Source: Paracoccaceae bacterium (GTDB lineage: Bacteria > Pseudomonadota > Alphaproteobacteria > Rhodobacterales > Rhodobacteraceae). From it: DNA of 54,045 bases. Shown here piece after piece: positions 1 to 8,524 of this stretch. The position numbers were made by a program, and so were the translations under genes. Each line of letters opens with the position of its first letter. The first letter of the stretch is position 1. Below the pieces are notes generated by a model. The model was not told the DNA's origin, made no database searches, and worked only from the letters and a program-made list of their open reading frames with translations. The stretch covers positions 1 through 54,045 of the forward strand of contig JAHRVG010000020.1 of NCBI GenBank assembly GCA_019090795.1. The letters are read 5' to 3'.

Positions 1-15
1 GTGTATAAGAGACAG
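1..15. other. Residual Nextera/Tn5 mosaic-end adapter
   Basis: The first 15 bases, gtgtataagagacag, are identical to the last 15 bases of the 19-base Tn5 mosaic end used in Nextera libraries. Genomic sequence appears to begin at base 16, where a reading frame on the minus strand continues normally. This is a library artefact at a contig end, not a biological repeat. An open frame can be read from base 1 on the plus strand, but it depends on the adapter for its start. Confidence 0.93.
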
Positions 16-332
16 AGGGAAAACAAATACATAGCGGCCGTTCTTAACATCAAAGCACCGATCATCAGCAGGCCAACTTTGTCAGGCGAAATCAGTGGGT
101 CTACTCCCTCGATTGGGGCAACGATTGTTTTCAGCGACCAGGAGATAAAGAACACAATGTCTGAGGCAAGCACATACAAGATTAGCCGTGCCTCGCCCGG
201 TTTTTCCCGCAGCAAACGACGTGTCGAGGCACGCATGTCGCGCCAGCCATCCACCATCCGTGCACCTAGCCCGCTGCGTTCCAGCTGGTAGGTACCGCGT
301 CCAGCGGTGAATTCGTCCTGTTCATTTTCCAT
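16..332 (-). CDS. YIP1 family membrane protein, N-terminal part only
   Basis: The frame opens at an ATG at 332, 14 bases after the stop of the preceding YIP1 gene, and runs without a stop to the adapter junction. About 105 residues are present and the C-terminus lies off the window. It begins MENEQDEFTAGRG, continues with a basic region (DMRASTRRLLREKPGEARL), then has a hydrophobic segment near residues 50-65 and another near 85-105. The basic lead followed by membrane segments matches the neighbouring YIP1 gene, so this is probably a tandem paralogue or partner. YIP1-type proteins are multi-pass membrane proteins of unclear bacterial function. The suf operon seems to extend beyond the left edge. 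Confidence 0.72.
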
Positions 333-346
333 CAGTCTGCCCTCTT

Positions 347-865
347 TCAGGCCTTTTCATGCGGTGAAAACTCCACCACTTGCAAGCACATAACCCATTG
401 CCACAGGAAAACCACGCCTGTAGCCAGTGTTGCAACCGAAAAAAGCAAACCTGGCGCAAGAACCTTGAGCGCGCCACTGATCAACACCAATGGCACACTG
501 ACCAAAGCCGCCCACATCAGTGCCAGCCGCGCCTCTCGCCATGTGCCCCGAGCACCGAACCACCGCAAGACAAAATGGGATATTGCCGCGACCAGATACA
601 TCATCAACGGGGCCATCAGCACCGAAGAGACAAACATCGCCACGACACGTGCCGAAAACGGAACAGTGCTTTGCAAGCTTCCGGTTATAAACGCCAACTC
701 AGGCAGGCGCGCAATGAAGGTAAGAAAGCAAAACAAAAGGGCCAGCAGCAGTATGCGCTCCTCGCCCGATTTTGCCAATTGTACCCTCATCAGCCGTTTG
801 GGTGCCCGGTAAGCGCTGACGATTTCCCCAACCAGAGACATCAGCCGGTCCGCCGCTCCATCCAC
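347..865 (-). CDS. YIP1 family membrane protein
   Basis: A 172-residue protein. A short amphipathic lead (residues 1-38) is followed by about four to five hydrophobic segments, near 39-57, 70-95, 110-130 and 135-162, as in YIP1-domain proteins. Its start overlaps the end of sufD by 25 bases, so it is probably translated with the suf operon. A second YIP1-like gene follows 14 bases downstream. From memory, YIP1 genes after sufD are common in Rhodobacterales, but no role in Fe-S cluster assembly has been assigned to them. A role in membrane organisation is inference only. Confidence 0.78.
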   Translation of the reverse strand: MDGAADRLMSLVGEIVSAYRAPKRLMRVQLAKSGEERILLLALLFCFLTFIARLPELAFITGSLQSTVPFSARVVAMFVSSVLMAPLMMYLVAAISHFVLRWFGARGTWREARLALMWAALVSVPLVLISGALKVLAPGLLFSVATLATGVVFLWQWVMCLQVVEFSPHEKA

Positions 866-2127
866 GCCGCCAAACGGTCGCGAATATCTCCGGCAATCAC
901 CGGATCCTCGATTTCCTCAATGGCCTCATTGAGGAATGCCAACGTCAGCATGTCCTGCGCGCAAGCAAACGGAATGCCACGAGAGGTGAGGTAGAACAAA
1001 GAATTCTCGTCTATCTCGCCACAAGTTGACCCATGCGAACAAGCCACATCATCGGCATAGATTTCCAGTTCCGGCTTGGCCAGAAAGTTACTGTCATCAT
1101 CCAGCAAAAGCGCCTTGGACAGTTGATACCCATCGGTTTTCTGCGCCCCGGGCTGGACCAGGATTTTGCCTTGAAAAACCCCGGTGGCCCCGTTGCGCAA
1201 CACTTTCTTAAACACTTGGCGGCTCTCGCAATTCACCGCGTCATGGGTGATGAAAACCGTATCATCGTGCAGAAAATCGCCATCACCTCCGCAGGCACCC
1301 GCCACTGTTGCATGCGCGTCATCGCCGGTGAATTCGATCACTGCCTCATTGCGGGTCAGCTTACCATTTACCGTCAAGGTAAAGCTCTTGAAACTGCTCT
1401 CGGTATTCAGGCGGGCAAACATATGGGTTGCTGCCTGACGCTGGTGGTCGCGGCCTTGGGCACGGATGTGGTGGAAGGCGGCGCGGCGCGCGACCTCGAC
1501 TTCCAGCACCATGTTTGCCCGCGCCGCCACCGGCCCGTTTTCCGTCAGAGTCAGGTCTGCACCTTCCTCCAGCTTGATCACGTTGTGCACCATGGCATCG
1601 GCGGTCTCGCTGCTGCGCAGATAAATCAATGAAATGACCCGCGCCGCTTTGCCCGTCACACGAATTGCAAAACCTTGCACAGCTTGCGCTGTATTCAGGG
1701 CCGCAAGGGGACGCGCAACTGGCTTCTGGCCATTAGCTTCCAACACGCCATAAACACTTGATGCCCAATGAATATCTGCATTCAACGCGGTGCTAAGCGG
1801 TTCTATTTCCACGCCTTCCAGCGCCAACGGGTCTGATTGCTTCGGATCAAAAACACCGTCGATAAACACCAAACGCAGACGGTCCAGCATTTCAAAGGGA
1901 CGGGTTTCTGAAGTTTCAAAATTATCCGCCCTTGGTGTGTCTGCTGCAATCAGGCTGGCTGGATTTGTGTACTTCCAGTACTCGTCGCGCCGATGCGGAG
2001 CACCCATTTCGCGCAAACGAGCCTGAGCCCCTTTACGCGCCTCAACCGCCCATGCAGCGCCCTCTGGCTGCGAGCGCGCGGCAATCAACGTTTCTGCCGC
2101 GTCATATTTCGCTTGAATGACAGCCAT
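841..2127 (-). CDS. sufD: Fe-S cluster assembly protein SufD
   Basis: A 428-residue SufD. It pairs with SufB on the SufBC2D scaffold, where Fe-S clusters are built in the cytoplasm using sulfur from a cysteine desulfurase. The C-terminal half carries the SufB/SufD beta-helix signature, including CSHGSTCGEIDE near residues 364-375 and the following FYLTSRGIP segment. The N-terminal 130 residues are the variable helical domain. The start ATG shares one base with the sufC stop (TGATG), indicating translational coupling. Its own end overlaps the next YIP1 gene. Length and order are usual for the family. Confidence 0.96.
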   Translation of the reverse strand: MAVIQAKYDAAETLIAARSQPEGAAWAVEARKGAQARLREMGAPHRRDEYWKYTNPASLIAADTPRADNFETSETRPFEMLDRLRLVFIDGVFDPKQSDPLALEGVEIEPLSTALNADIHWASSVYGVLEANGQKPVARPLAALNTAQAVQGFAIRVTGKAARVISLIYLRSSETADAMVHNVIKLEEGADLTLTENGPVAARANMVLEVEVARRAAFHHIRAQGRDHQRQAATHMFARLNTESSFKSFTLTVNGKLTRNEAVIEFTGDDAHATVAGACGGDGDFLHDDTVFITHDAVNCESRQVFKKVLRNGATGVFQGKILVQPGAQKTDGYQLSKALLLDDDSNFLAKPELEIYADDVACSHGSTCGEIDENSLFYLTSRGIPFACAQDMLTLAFLNEAIEEIEDPVIAGDIRDRLAAWMERRTG

Positions 2128-2882
2128 CAGGCTACCTCCGCCAGAATATCGGCATAACCGTTGTTTTCCACTTCAAGTGCCAGTTCCGGCCCACCGGATT
2201 TGATGATCTGCCCATTGGACATAATGTGCACCACATCCGGTTTGATATGGTCCAGAAGGCGTTGATAGTGGGTGATCACCAGAAACGAACGCCCCTCAGA
2301 CCGCAGTGCATTCACACCCTCAGCCACCAGTTTCATCGCGTCTACGTCAAGGCCGGAATCTGTTTCATCCAGAATACACATCTTGGGAGACAGCATCGCC
2401 ATTTGCAGGATTTCATTGCGCTTTTTCTCACCACCCGAAAAGCCGACATTGACGGGGCGTTTCAGCATTTCCGCATCAATCTTCAGGGTTTTGGCTTTGG
2501 CGCGTACCTCCTTGAGGAATTCACCCGCCGTCAGTTCCGCCTCACCGCGCGCTTTGCGCTGCGCGTTTACAGCGGTACGCAGAAAGGTCATGTTGCCCAC
2601 GCCGGGAATTTCCACGGGGTATTGAAACGCCAGAAACAGGCCCGCCGTAGCGCGCGCGTCCGGTTCCATATCCAGCAGATCAACGCCGTTCAGCGTGGCA
2701 CTGCCCCCCGTTACCACGTAACCGTTTTTGCCGGACAAAACATAAGACATGGTGGATTTACCAGAGCCATTCGGCCCCATAATCGCGTGCACCTCTCCGG
2801 CACCGATTTCCAGATCGACACCTTTGAGGATTTGTTTATCTTCTTCTTCCAAAGATACCTGTAGATTCTTGATCGACAACAT
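2127..2882 (-). CDS. sufC: Fe-S cluster assembly ATPase SufC
   Basis: A 251-residue ABC-type ATPase that drives the SufBC2D scaffold. The Walker A motif GPNGSGKST is at residues 36-44. The signature GFSGGEKKR is near 148-156, followed by the Walker B/D-loop region LDETDSGLD; the SGLD form is typical of SufC. There are no membrane segments, as expected for a cytosolic subunit. The start is supported by AAGG eight bases upstream of ATG. It lies 93 bases after the YbjQ-like gene, and its stop overlaps the sufD start by one base. Confidence 0.97.
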   Translation of the reverse strand: MLSIKNLQVSLEEEDKQILKGVDLEIGAGEVHAIMGPNGSGKSTMSYVLSGKNGYVVTGGSATLNGVDLLDMEPDARATAGLFLAFQYPVEIPGVGNMTFLRTAVNAQRKARGEAELTAGEFLKEVRAKAKTLKIDAEMLKRPVNVGFSGGEKKRNEILQMAMLSPKMCILDETDSGLDVDAMKLVAEGVNALRSEGRSFLVITHYQRLLDHIKPDVVHIMSNGQIIKSGGPELALEVENNGYADILAEVA

Positions 2883-2975
2883 TTTATTTACCTTTCACCA
2901 GCCACTTTCGCAGCAGTTTTTCTTTGGCCCTTGGCCGTTTCCTGTTGATCAGCGCGCACTTGCGCAGCTTCATAT

Positions 2976-3302
2976 CTAAAGTCGTTCAGCCACCACCGCA
3001 GTGCCGCTAGCGCTCACCATCAGCATGGAGCCGTTGGAACCAAGCACCTCGTAATCAAGATCCACCCCGACAACGGCATTTGCGCCCAACTCGGTGGCGC
3101 GCTCTTTCAGCTCTTGCAACGCGGTTTCGCGGGCATCCGCCAGCTTGTCTTCATAGGCACCGGAACGTCCGCCAACGATATCGGTGATCGAGGCAAAAAT
3201 ATCGCGCACCACATTGGCACCCATGATGGCCTCGCCCACGACGATTCCGGCATAATTGGTGATTTTGTGGCCCTCAATGGAAGGAGTGGTTGTGACGATC
3301 AT
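2976..3302 (-). CDS. YbjQ family (UPF0145) protein
   Basis: A 108-residue protein of the YbjQ/UPF0145 family, sometimes described as a heavy-metal-binding domain. Family features include [11 protein letters not shown] at the N-terminus, [15 protein letters not shown], and the C-terminal [15 protein letters not shown] segment. The start at 3302 is preferred over an upstream ATG at 3341 because it follows an AAAGG-type site and avoids overlapping the preceding gene by 35 bases. It sits inside the suf operon between sufB and sufC. Biochemical function is not established; a metal-related role in Fe-S assembly would fit the context but is inference. Confidence 0.88.
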   Translation of the reverse strand: MIVTTTPSIEGHKITNYAGIVVGEAIMGANVVRDIFASITDIVGGRSGAYEDKLADARETALQELKERATELGANAVVGVDLDYEVLGSNGSMLMVSASGTAVVAERL

Positions 3303-3306
3303 TCTT

Positions 3307-3501
3307 TTACCTTTTTGACGTTCTGAAATATGCGATGGCAAAGGTTATCGCGCCATATACAACCACAAAGATAACCATATTGGGCCAAATCTGTTCAGAC
3401 ATGGTTTCAAGATTGATGCTTCCGGTGTTCATAAAGGCCGATACAATCAGATAGACAATACTCGCCACCACAACATTGAATATTATTTTGGCTGCACTCA
3501 T
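3307..3501 (-). CDS. Small two-helix membrane protein in the suf operon
   Basis: A 64-residue protein with two predicted membrane helices, about residues 5-25 and 40-58, separated by a short polar loop ([14 protein letters not shown]) and ending in a basic tail (RTSKR). Its ATG shares one base with the sufB stop (TAATG), which argues strongly that it is translated as part of the operon. It ends five bases before the YbjQ-like start. I recognise no family. It may anchor or assist the YbjQ-like protein, but that rests only on adjacency. Confidence 0.7.
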   Translation of the reverse strand: MSAAKIIFNVVVASIVYLIVSAFMNTGSINLETMSEQIWPNMVIFVVVYGAITFAIAYFRTSKR

Positions 3502-5021
3502 TACCCCACAGACCCTTCAAGCGAAATTGCTACCAGCGCTTGCGCTTCCATGGCGAATTCCATTGGCAGGGCTTGCAGCACTTCCTTGGCGAAACCGTTG
3601 ACGATCAGCGCCACGGCTTCCTCCTCGCCAATACCGCGCTGACGGCAATAGAACATTTGCTCATCATCCACCTTCGATGTGGTGGCCTCATGCTCAACCC
3701 GCGACGAGTTATTCTTGACCTCAATATAGGGCACCGTATGCGCCCCGCATTTATCGCCGATCAACAATGAATCACATTGGGTATAGTTGCGCGATTTCTG
3801 CGCCTTGGGGTGCATCGACACCAGCCCGCGATAGGTGTTCTGCGCGCGGCCCGCGCTGATCCCCTTGGACACAATCCGCGATTTGGAGCGTTTGCCCAGA
3901 TGGATCATCTTGGTGCCCGTATCCGCCTGCTGCATGTTATTGGCAATCGCGATGGAATAAAACTCGCCTTGGCTATCGTCACCGCGCAAGATGCAGCTTG
4001 GGTACTTCCAAGTGACGGCGCTTCCGGTTTCGACTTGCGTCCACATCACTTTGGCGCGGTCGCCACGGCAATCAGCACGTTTGGTTACGAAATTGTAAAT
4101 CCCGCCAACACCGTTTTCATCGCCCGGATACCAGTTTTGCACCGTAGAATATTTCACTTCGGCGTCTTCTTCGATCACGATTTCCACCACAGCCGCATGC
4201 AACTGATTGATGTCACGTTGCGGTGCGGTACAGCCCTCAAGATAGGACACGTAAGAACCTTCATCGGCAATGATCAACGTGCGCTCAAACTGGCCAGTAT
4301 TCTCCGCGTTGATACGGAAATAGGTAGACAGTTCCATCGGGCATTTGGTGCCTTTGGGAATATAAACGAAAGATCCAGCAGAAAACACGGCAGTGTTGAG
4401 CGTTGCATAGAAGTTATCCGAGGGGGGGACAACTGAACCGAGATACTTCTTAACAAGTTCAGGATAGTCCTGAATGGCCTCGGTGATCGAGCAGAAAATA
4501 ACCCCGGCCTCTTTCAGTTCTTTCTGAAAGGTTGTCCCTACGGAAACACTGTCAAACACCGCATCAACTGCAACTTTGCGCCCGTCGGCGGGCGTATCTT
4601 CGGCCCCCTCAACCCCCGCAAGGATCATTTGCTCCTTCAGTGGAATGCCTAGTTTATTGTATGTTGCCAACACCTTAGGGTCAACTTCATCCAGTGATTT
4701 CGGCTTCTCCTCGGCCATGGATTTTGGTTGGGCATAGTAATAGATGCCCTGAAAGTCGATCTTGGGGTAGTGCACCATCGCCCAGTCCGGCTCGACCATA
4801 TTTTTCCAACGCTCAAATGCTGCCAGTCGCCAATCCAGCATCCACTCCGGCTCGTTATTCTTGGCTGAAATGTGACGCACAATGTCTTCATTCAGGCCAA
4901 TCGGGGCGTATTCGGTCTCAATATCGGTCTCGAATCCGTATTTATATTTTTCGCCAACCGTTTGAACCGCATCCACGGTTTCCTGATCAACACCCTCTTT
5001 GACTTGTACGTCAGTCGTCAT
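3501..5021 (-). CDS. sufB: Fe-S cluster assembly protein SufB
   Basis: A 506-residue SufB, the core scaffold subunit that receives persulfide sulfur and assembles Fe-S clusters with SufC and SufD. It has the expected beta-helix core, with segments such as [34 protein letters not shown] and [13 protein letters not shown]; the last contains the invariant region near the C-terminus. An in-frame ATG lies upstream at 5027 and the frame opens at 5072. The ATG at 5021 is chosen because AGGCGG sits seven bases before it and it gives the usual length. The gene is 63 bases downstream of the desulfurase. Confidence 0.96.
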   Translation of the reverse strand: MTTDVQVKEGVDQETVDAVQTVGEKYKYGFETDIETEYAPIGLNEDIVRHISAKNNEPEWMLDWRLAAFERWKNMVEPDWAMVHYPKIDFQGIYYYAQPKSMAEEKPKSLDEVDPKVLATYNKLGIPLKEQMILAGVEGAEDTPADGRKVAVDAVFDSVSVGTTFQKELKEAGVIFCSITEAIQDYPELVKKYLGSVVPPSDNFYATLNTAVFSAGSFVYIPKGTKCPMELSTYFRINAENTGQFERTLIIADEGSYVSYLEGCTAPQRDINQLHAAVVEIVIEEDAEVKYSTVQNWYPGDENGVGGIYNFVTKRADCRGDRAKVMWTQVETGSAVTWKYPSCILRGDDSQGEFYSIAIANNMQQADTGTKMIHLGKRSKSRIVSKGISAGRAQNTYRGLVSMHPKAQKSRNYTQCDSLLIGDKCGAHTVPYIEVKNNSSRVEHEATTSKVDDEQMFYCRQRGIGEEEAVALIVNGFAKEVLQALPMEFAMEAQALVAISLEGSVG

Positions 5022-5084
5022 TTTCATTCCGCCTTTATTCGCCCCAAGGGGCCATTTTTTCGTCGCGACCATATCGCAATAATT

Positions 5085-6110
5085 CTATGCTGCGCGGGCT
5101 TTGAACCGCGCATATTCTGCAAGCCAGACATCCGCAAACGCCATTAGCTGATCTGTCGTCGTGTCCGGCCCGATGGACACGCGAATAGCACTGCTGGCCG
5201 TCACGTCATCAAACCCCATCGCACTCAGAACCCGGCTTTTCTTAACCTTACCGCTGGAACAGGCAGACCCGGCCGAGATCGCAAAACCCGCCAAATCCAT
5301 CTGCATCACCTGCGTTTCGCCACGCCAGCCGGGCACCGCTATGCAAGAGGTGTTGGGTAAGCGTTTCGTATCCCACCCAATAAAGATAGCCTCCGGCGCG
5401 CCTTCGGCCAGCCGCTGTTCCAACAAATCCCGCAAGGCCTCTACCGGCCCCCACACGCCATTGTCGATGTCTTTTTGTGCTGCCTCAGCGGCGGCCCCAA
5501 AGCCCGCGATACCCACCACGTTTTCCGTGCCCGCACGGCGCCCCATTTCATGGCCGCCGCCTTTGATCTGCGCCTGCAAATCAGTGCCGGGTTTGAGCAC
5601 CAGCGCGCCAGCCCCCTTGGGGCCGCCCAGTTTATGGGCCGACAACAAGCCCATTTCAACGCCGGACCACTCAAACGCCGTGGGCAGTTTGCCAAACCCC
5701 TGAACAAAATCACACACCGCCAGATCATTGGGCAGATCTTGTAAAACACCCGTTTCGCTGTTGGCAAATTGAACCGCACTGTTTGGTCCGTCCACATCCG
5801 TGGCCAAACGATCCGCACACCACACGTGCACACAATCATGCTCGGAATCAGAACAAGCCAGTCCGCGCCCCGCCAGCGCCAAAGCAGCTGCCTCGGTTGC
5901 GCCAGAGGTAAAGACAACATCCGCAGAGCCAGCCCCAAAAGCGGCCTTTATCTGCGCCCGTGCCCGTTCCACAATTGCGCGGGATTTCCGCCCCTCGCTG
6001 TGAACGCTTGACGGATTGCCAACCACATCCATCGCCGCAATCATCGCGGCGCGGGCCTCAGGCCGCAGGGGGGCGCTGGCATTCCAGTCAAGATAGGTTC
6101 GGGTGGTCAT
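5085..6110 (-). CDS. Cysteine desulfurase (NifS/IscS-like class)
   Basis: A 341-residue PLP enzyme that removes sulfur from cysteine as an enzyme-bound persulfide. The PLP lysine is K160 in LLSAHKLGGPKG, and the reactive cysteine is C284 in SAGSACSSGKV. The SSGK loop after that cysteine is of the IscS/NifS type rather than the short SufS type. The protein is somewhat shorter than typical IscS (about 400). The start overlaps the Rrf2 regulator by four bases (ATGA), so it is coupled to it. A separate SufS-type enzyme often follows sufD in this group; if present it would lie off the left edge. Confidence 0.92.
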   Translation of the reverse strand: MTTRTYLDWNASAPLRPEARAAMIAAMDVVGNPSSVHSEGRKSRAIVERARAQIKAAFGAGSADVVFTSGATEAAALALAGRGLACSDSEHDCVHVWCADRLATDVDGPNSAVQFANSETGVLQDLPNDLAVCDFVQGFGKLPTAFEWSGVEMGLLSAHKLGGPKGAGALVLKPGTDLQAQIKGGGHEMGRRAGTENVVGIAGFGAAAEAAQKDIDNGVWGPVEALRDLLEQRLAEGAPEAIFIGWDTKRLPNTSCIAVPGWRGETQVMQMDLAGFAISAGSACSSGKVKKSRVLSAMGFDDVTASSAIRVSIGPDTTTDQLMAFADVWLAEYARFKARAA

Positions 6111-6568
6111 TTTTCATCCACCAGCTGAAACAGCGACGGCACTGCCGGACAAGGGGCCAACTGGTTGTTCACCACATCCTCCAGCCGCGCCTGATGCAAA
6201 TACACATAGACATGCGCTGACAGGCCTTCCCAAAACCGGTTGGAAACTGACTGCGCGCGTGAACCTGAGGAAGCGCCAGAAGCCCCCCCGCCTTTGGTCA
6301 TCGCATCCATACTTTCATCCACCGCTTGCAGGATTTCACAGACCCGAATCGCACTGGGATCAGCCGCCAAACGATAGCCGCCCCCCGGTCCGCGCACTGA
6401 TTCGACGATGCCCGCACGGCGCAAACGCACAAACAATTGTTCAAGATAAGCCAGTGAAATGCTTTGCCGGGTGGAAATCTCACCCAGTGAAACCAGCCCG
6501 TCGCCTGCCTCCAATGCAAGATCGACCAGCGCAATCATCGCATATCTGCCTTTTGTGCTGAGTTTCAT
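6107..6568 (-). CDS. iscR: Rrf2 family regulator, IscR-like, lacking the three-cysteine cluster site
   Basis: A 153-residue Rrf2-type winged-helix protein and first gene of the suf operon, so probably its regulator. The N-terminus MKLSTKGRYAMIALVDLA and the wing segment VRGPGGGYRLA (residues 58-68) are typical. Classical IscR holds a [2Fe-2S] cluster through three cysteines around residues 92-106. Here that region is Gly/Ser-rich and has no cysteine; the only cysteines are C77 and C140. From memory, IscR of Rhodobacter sphaeroides is also reported as an unusual Fe-S-binding type without the three-cysteine set, so this may be a lineage trait. Confidence 0.88.
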   Translation of the reverse strand: MKLSTKGRYAMIALVDLALEAGDGLVSLGEISTRQSISLAYLEQLFVRLRRAGIVESVRGPGGGYRLAADPSAIRVCEILQAVDESMDAMTKGGGASGASSGSRAQSVSNRFWEGLSAHVYVYLHQARLEDVVNNQLAPCPAVPSLFQLVDEK

Positions 6569-6657
6569 TGCCGCATTCCAGTTGCTAAGGTTGACGTGGG
6601 GGGCATGTGACCTTAACTCCGTTATAGCCGAAGCACGGTTCCCCCCGTGTGTTAGTT

Positions 6658-6670
6658 TAGAATTGTTCTA
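6658..6670. promoter_or_regulatory. Palindrome TAGAA-N3-TTCTA, candidate iron-responsive operator of suf
   Basis: A perfect 5-3-5 inverted repeat, TAGAATTGTTCTA, lies about 90 bases upstream of the Rrf2 start and 74 bases before the divergent hydrolase. Extended leftwards it reads TTTAGAA, close to the Irr/ICE-box consensus of alphaproteobacteria as I recall it (TTTAGAA-N3-TTCTAAA); the right arm deviates at two bases. The placement fits iron control of the suf operon. The operator role is inferred. Confidence 0.5.
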
Positions 6671-6743
6671 GGTTTTCCGAGTAGATTAGTCAACCACTGA
6701 CTTTTCGCATGGCCCACCTAGCAGACCGGAGCCAATCACCAAT

Positions 6744-7397
6744 ATGCCCGAAGTCATTTTTCCCGGCCCCGATGGGCGCCTCGAAGGCCGTTATCACCCG
6801 CAAAAGAACAAAGATGCACCGATTGCAATTATACTGCATCCGCACCCGCAGTTCGGCGGCACCATGAACAACAAAGTGGTGTATAATCTGCACTATGCTT
6901 TCTTCAACATGGGCTTTACCGTTTTGCGCTTTAACTTTCGCGGTGTCGGGCGCTCACAGGGTGAATACGATCAGGGCGTCGGTGAATTGTCTGATGCCGC
7001 CGCCGCACTGGATTATCTGCAAGCGCGCCATCCCAATGCCAAACATTGCTGGGTTGCCGGTTTCAGCTTTGGCGCGTGGATCGGGATGCAACTGCTGATG
7101 CGGCGCCCGGAAATCTCCGGGTTCATTTCTGCGTCACCGCCCGCCAACATGTACGACTTCTCATTTTTGGCACCCTGCCCCGCAAGCGGCTTGATCATCA
7201 ATGGATCCGGTGATCGCGTTGCACCACCGGCCGATACCGAAGAACTGGTCGCCAAGCTGCACGAGCAAAAAGGCATCACCATCACCCACGAAGTGTTGGA
7301 CGGTTCCGGCCATTTCTTTGAGAACGACCACATGGATACGATGATTGCCAGCGTGGATGAATACGTGCGCCGCCGCCTGACAGAAACCTCCCGCTAA
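6744..7397 (+). CDS. Alpha/beta hydrolase
   Basis: A 217-residue cytosolic alpha/beta-hydrolase. The nucleophile elbow GFSFG places the serine at 108, with probable acid D157 (GSGDRVAPP) and base H190 (GSGHFFEN). The N-terminal LHPHPQFGGTMNN segment is typical of a compact family often annotated only as alpha/beta hydrolase. It has no lid domain or signal peptide. It is divergent from the suf operon and five bases upstream of a TetR gene, with which it probably forms an operon. The substrate is unknown. The ribosome-binding site is weak (GGAG twelve bases upstream). Confidence 0.86.
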   Translation: MPEVIFPGPDGRLEGRYHPQKNKDAPIAIILHPHPQFGGTMNNKVVYNLHYAFFNMGFTVLRFNFRGVGRSQGEYDQGVGELSDAAAALDYLQARHPNAKHCWVAGFSFGAWIGMQLLMRRPEISGFISASPPANMYDFSFLAPCPASGLIINGSGDRVAPPADTEELVAKLHEQKGITITHEVLDGSGHFFENDHMDTMIASVDEYVRRRLTETSR

Positions 7398-7402
7398 TTG
7401 GC

Positions 7403-8020
7403 GTGGCACGCAAGGGCTATCACCACGGCAACCTGAAAGAGGCTTTGGTAAAAGCCACGATTAAGTTGATCGAGGAAAAAGGCCCTACCGGTTTCACCAT
7501 GGCTGAGGCGGCAAAATTGGCGGGCGTGTCCGCTGCCGCCCCCTATCGCCACTTTAAGGGCCGCGAGGAATTGATCGCAGAAGTCGCCCGTCAGGGTTTC
7601 GGCATTTTTGGCGACCTGATGCAGTATGCCCAGAATAAAAACCATTCCTCAGCACTGACCGCGTTTGAGGCCGTGGGCCGCGCCTACCTTGCGTTCGCGC
7701 GCAAATTCCCCGGTTATTATATTGCAATGTTTGAAAGCGGCATCCACCTGAACCGCGACCCGGAAATTGCCAGTGTTGCCAATGGGGCAATGAACGGGCT
7801 GGTCAATGCGGCAGAGGCCCTGTGCCAACACATTCCGGCAGACAAGCGCCCCCCCGCCACCATGATCGCCAACCACATCTGGGCCATGAGCCACGGTGTG
7901 GTGGAGCTGTTCGCGCGTGGAGAGGTGGGCAATAACTCGCCCTATTCACCCGAGGATTTGCTGGAAAGCGGAATCGGGATATATTTGCGTGGGCTTGGGG
8001 TTATTCCGCAGGACCAGTGA
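7403..8020 (+). CDS. TetR/AcrR family transcriptional regulator
   Basis: A 205-residue TetR-type repressor. The helix-turn-helix occupies about residues 12-55: GYHHGNLKEALVKA, then FTMAEAAKLAGVSAAAPYRHFKGREELI. The C-terminal domain (residues 75-195) looks like the WHG/TetR_C_33 ligand-binding type, with the FPGYYIAMFESG motif. It begins with GTG five bases after the hydrolase stop, so the two genes are probably co-transcribed and the hydrolase may be its target or ligand processor. The ligand cannot be told from sequence. Confidence 0.9.
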   Translation: MARKGYHHGNLKEALVKATIKLIEEKGPTGFTMAEAAKLAGVSAAAPYRHFKGREELIAEVARQGFGIFGDLMQYAQNKNHSSALTAFEAVGRAYLAFARKFPGYYIAMFESGIHLNRDPEIASVANGAMNGLVNAAEALCQHIPADKRPPATMIANHIWAMSHGVVELFARGEVGNNSPYSPEDLLESGIGIYLRGLGVIPQDQ

Positions 8021-8027
8021 AGACCTG

Positions 8028-8384
8028 CTATTCAATCGTCCAAGAACTGACTTTACCTGTGCCCTGCTCGCGGATGAAGTCTATAGCGCTGCCATCCGAC
8101 TTAATCACTTGGCAGTCAAAACCCAGTTCCTTTTTCCCAACCTTAGCGTTTCGGCAATAATAACCTTTTTGCCAGTTCCAACCGCCTTTGAACCTACCGT
8201 TGGTAAGTTTTCCGGTAAGCTTTCCGTTAGAATTGATCATTACCCAACCAAAACTTGACGTGATTTTCTTATCGACAGCCATGGCTCTGAAATCGGCTTC
8301 TTTCTTGATCCACTTCATTGATCCGGCTTCGACGCCGCTTGCTAATACGCTGGCTGCTATCAACGCTGTGACTAATATTTTCAT
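8028..8384 (-). CDS. Small secreted protein of unknown function
   Basis: A 118-residue protein with a clear signal peptide (MKILVTALIAASVLASGVEA, cleavage near residue 20). The mature part is basic and rich in Gly, Lys and aromatic residues. Two cysteines, in YYCRNAKVG and GFDCQVI, could form a disulfide. There is a good ribosome-binding site (AAAGGAAAG before ATG). It stands alone, convergent with the TetR gene, and its upstream region is much more AT-rich than its surroundings. I do not recognise a family. The cysteine and tryptophan pattern suggests a compact beta-rich periplasmic or extracellular domain. Confidence 0.72.
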   Translation of the reverse strand: MKILVTALIAASVLASGVEAGSMKWIKKEADFRAMAVDKKITSSFGWVMINSNGKLTGKLTNGRFKGGWNWQKGYYCRNAKVGKKELGFDCQVIKSDGSAIDFIREQGTGKVSSWTIE

Positions 8385-8496
8385 TGTTCTTTCCTTTTGG
8401 TAAAAAAATTTTATGATCTTATTCCTTCACCGTACGCGCATATTTTCCTAAGACCAACTATTTTGAAAAAAATGTAAAAAAGATTCACATCGCCCC

Positions 8497-8524
8497 TTGA
8501 TAATTTCAAATGTAAATGTAAATA
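8497..8524 (+). promoter_or_regulatory. Candidate sigma-70 promoter for the DUF2852 gene
   Basis: TTGATA (8497-8502) and TAAATA (8519-8524) are separated by 16 bases in an AT-rich stretch 40 bases upstream of the DUF2852 start. The two halves are partial matches to consensus, so this is a weak call. Confidence 0.35.

Noticed and set aside
1-291. Plus-strand frame from base 1 (96 residues)
   Set aside because: It starts inside adapter sequence and is antisense to the truncated YIP1 gene, whose minus-strand frame is much more protein-like.
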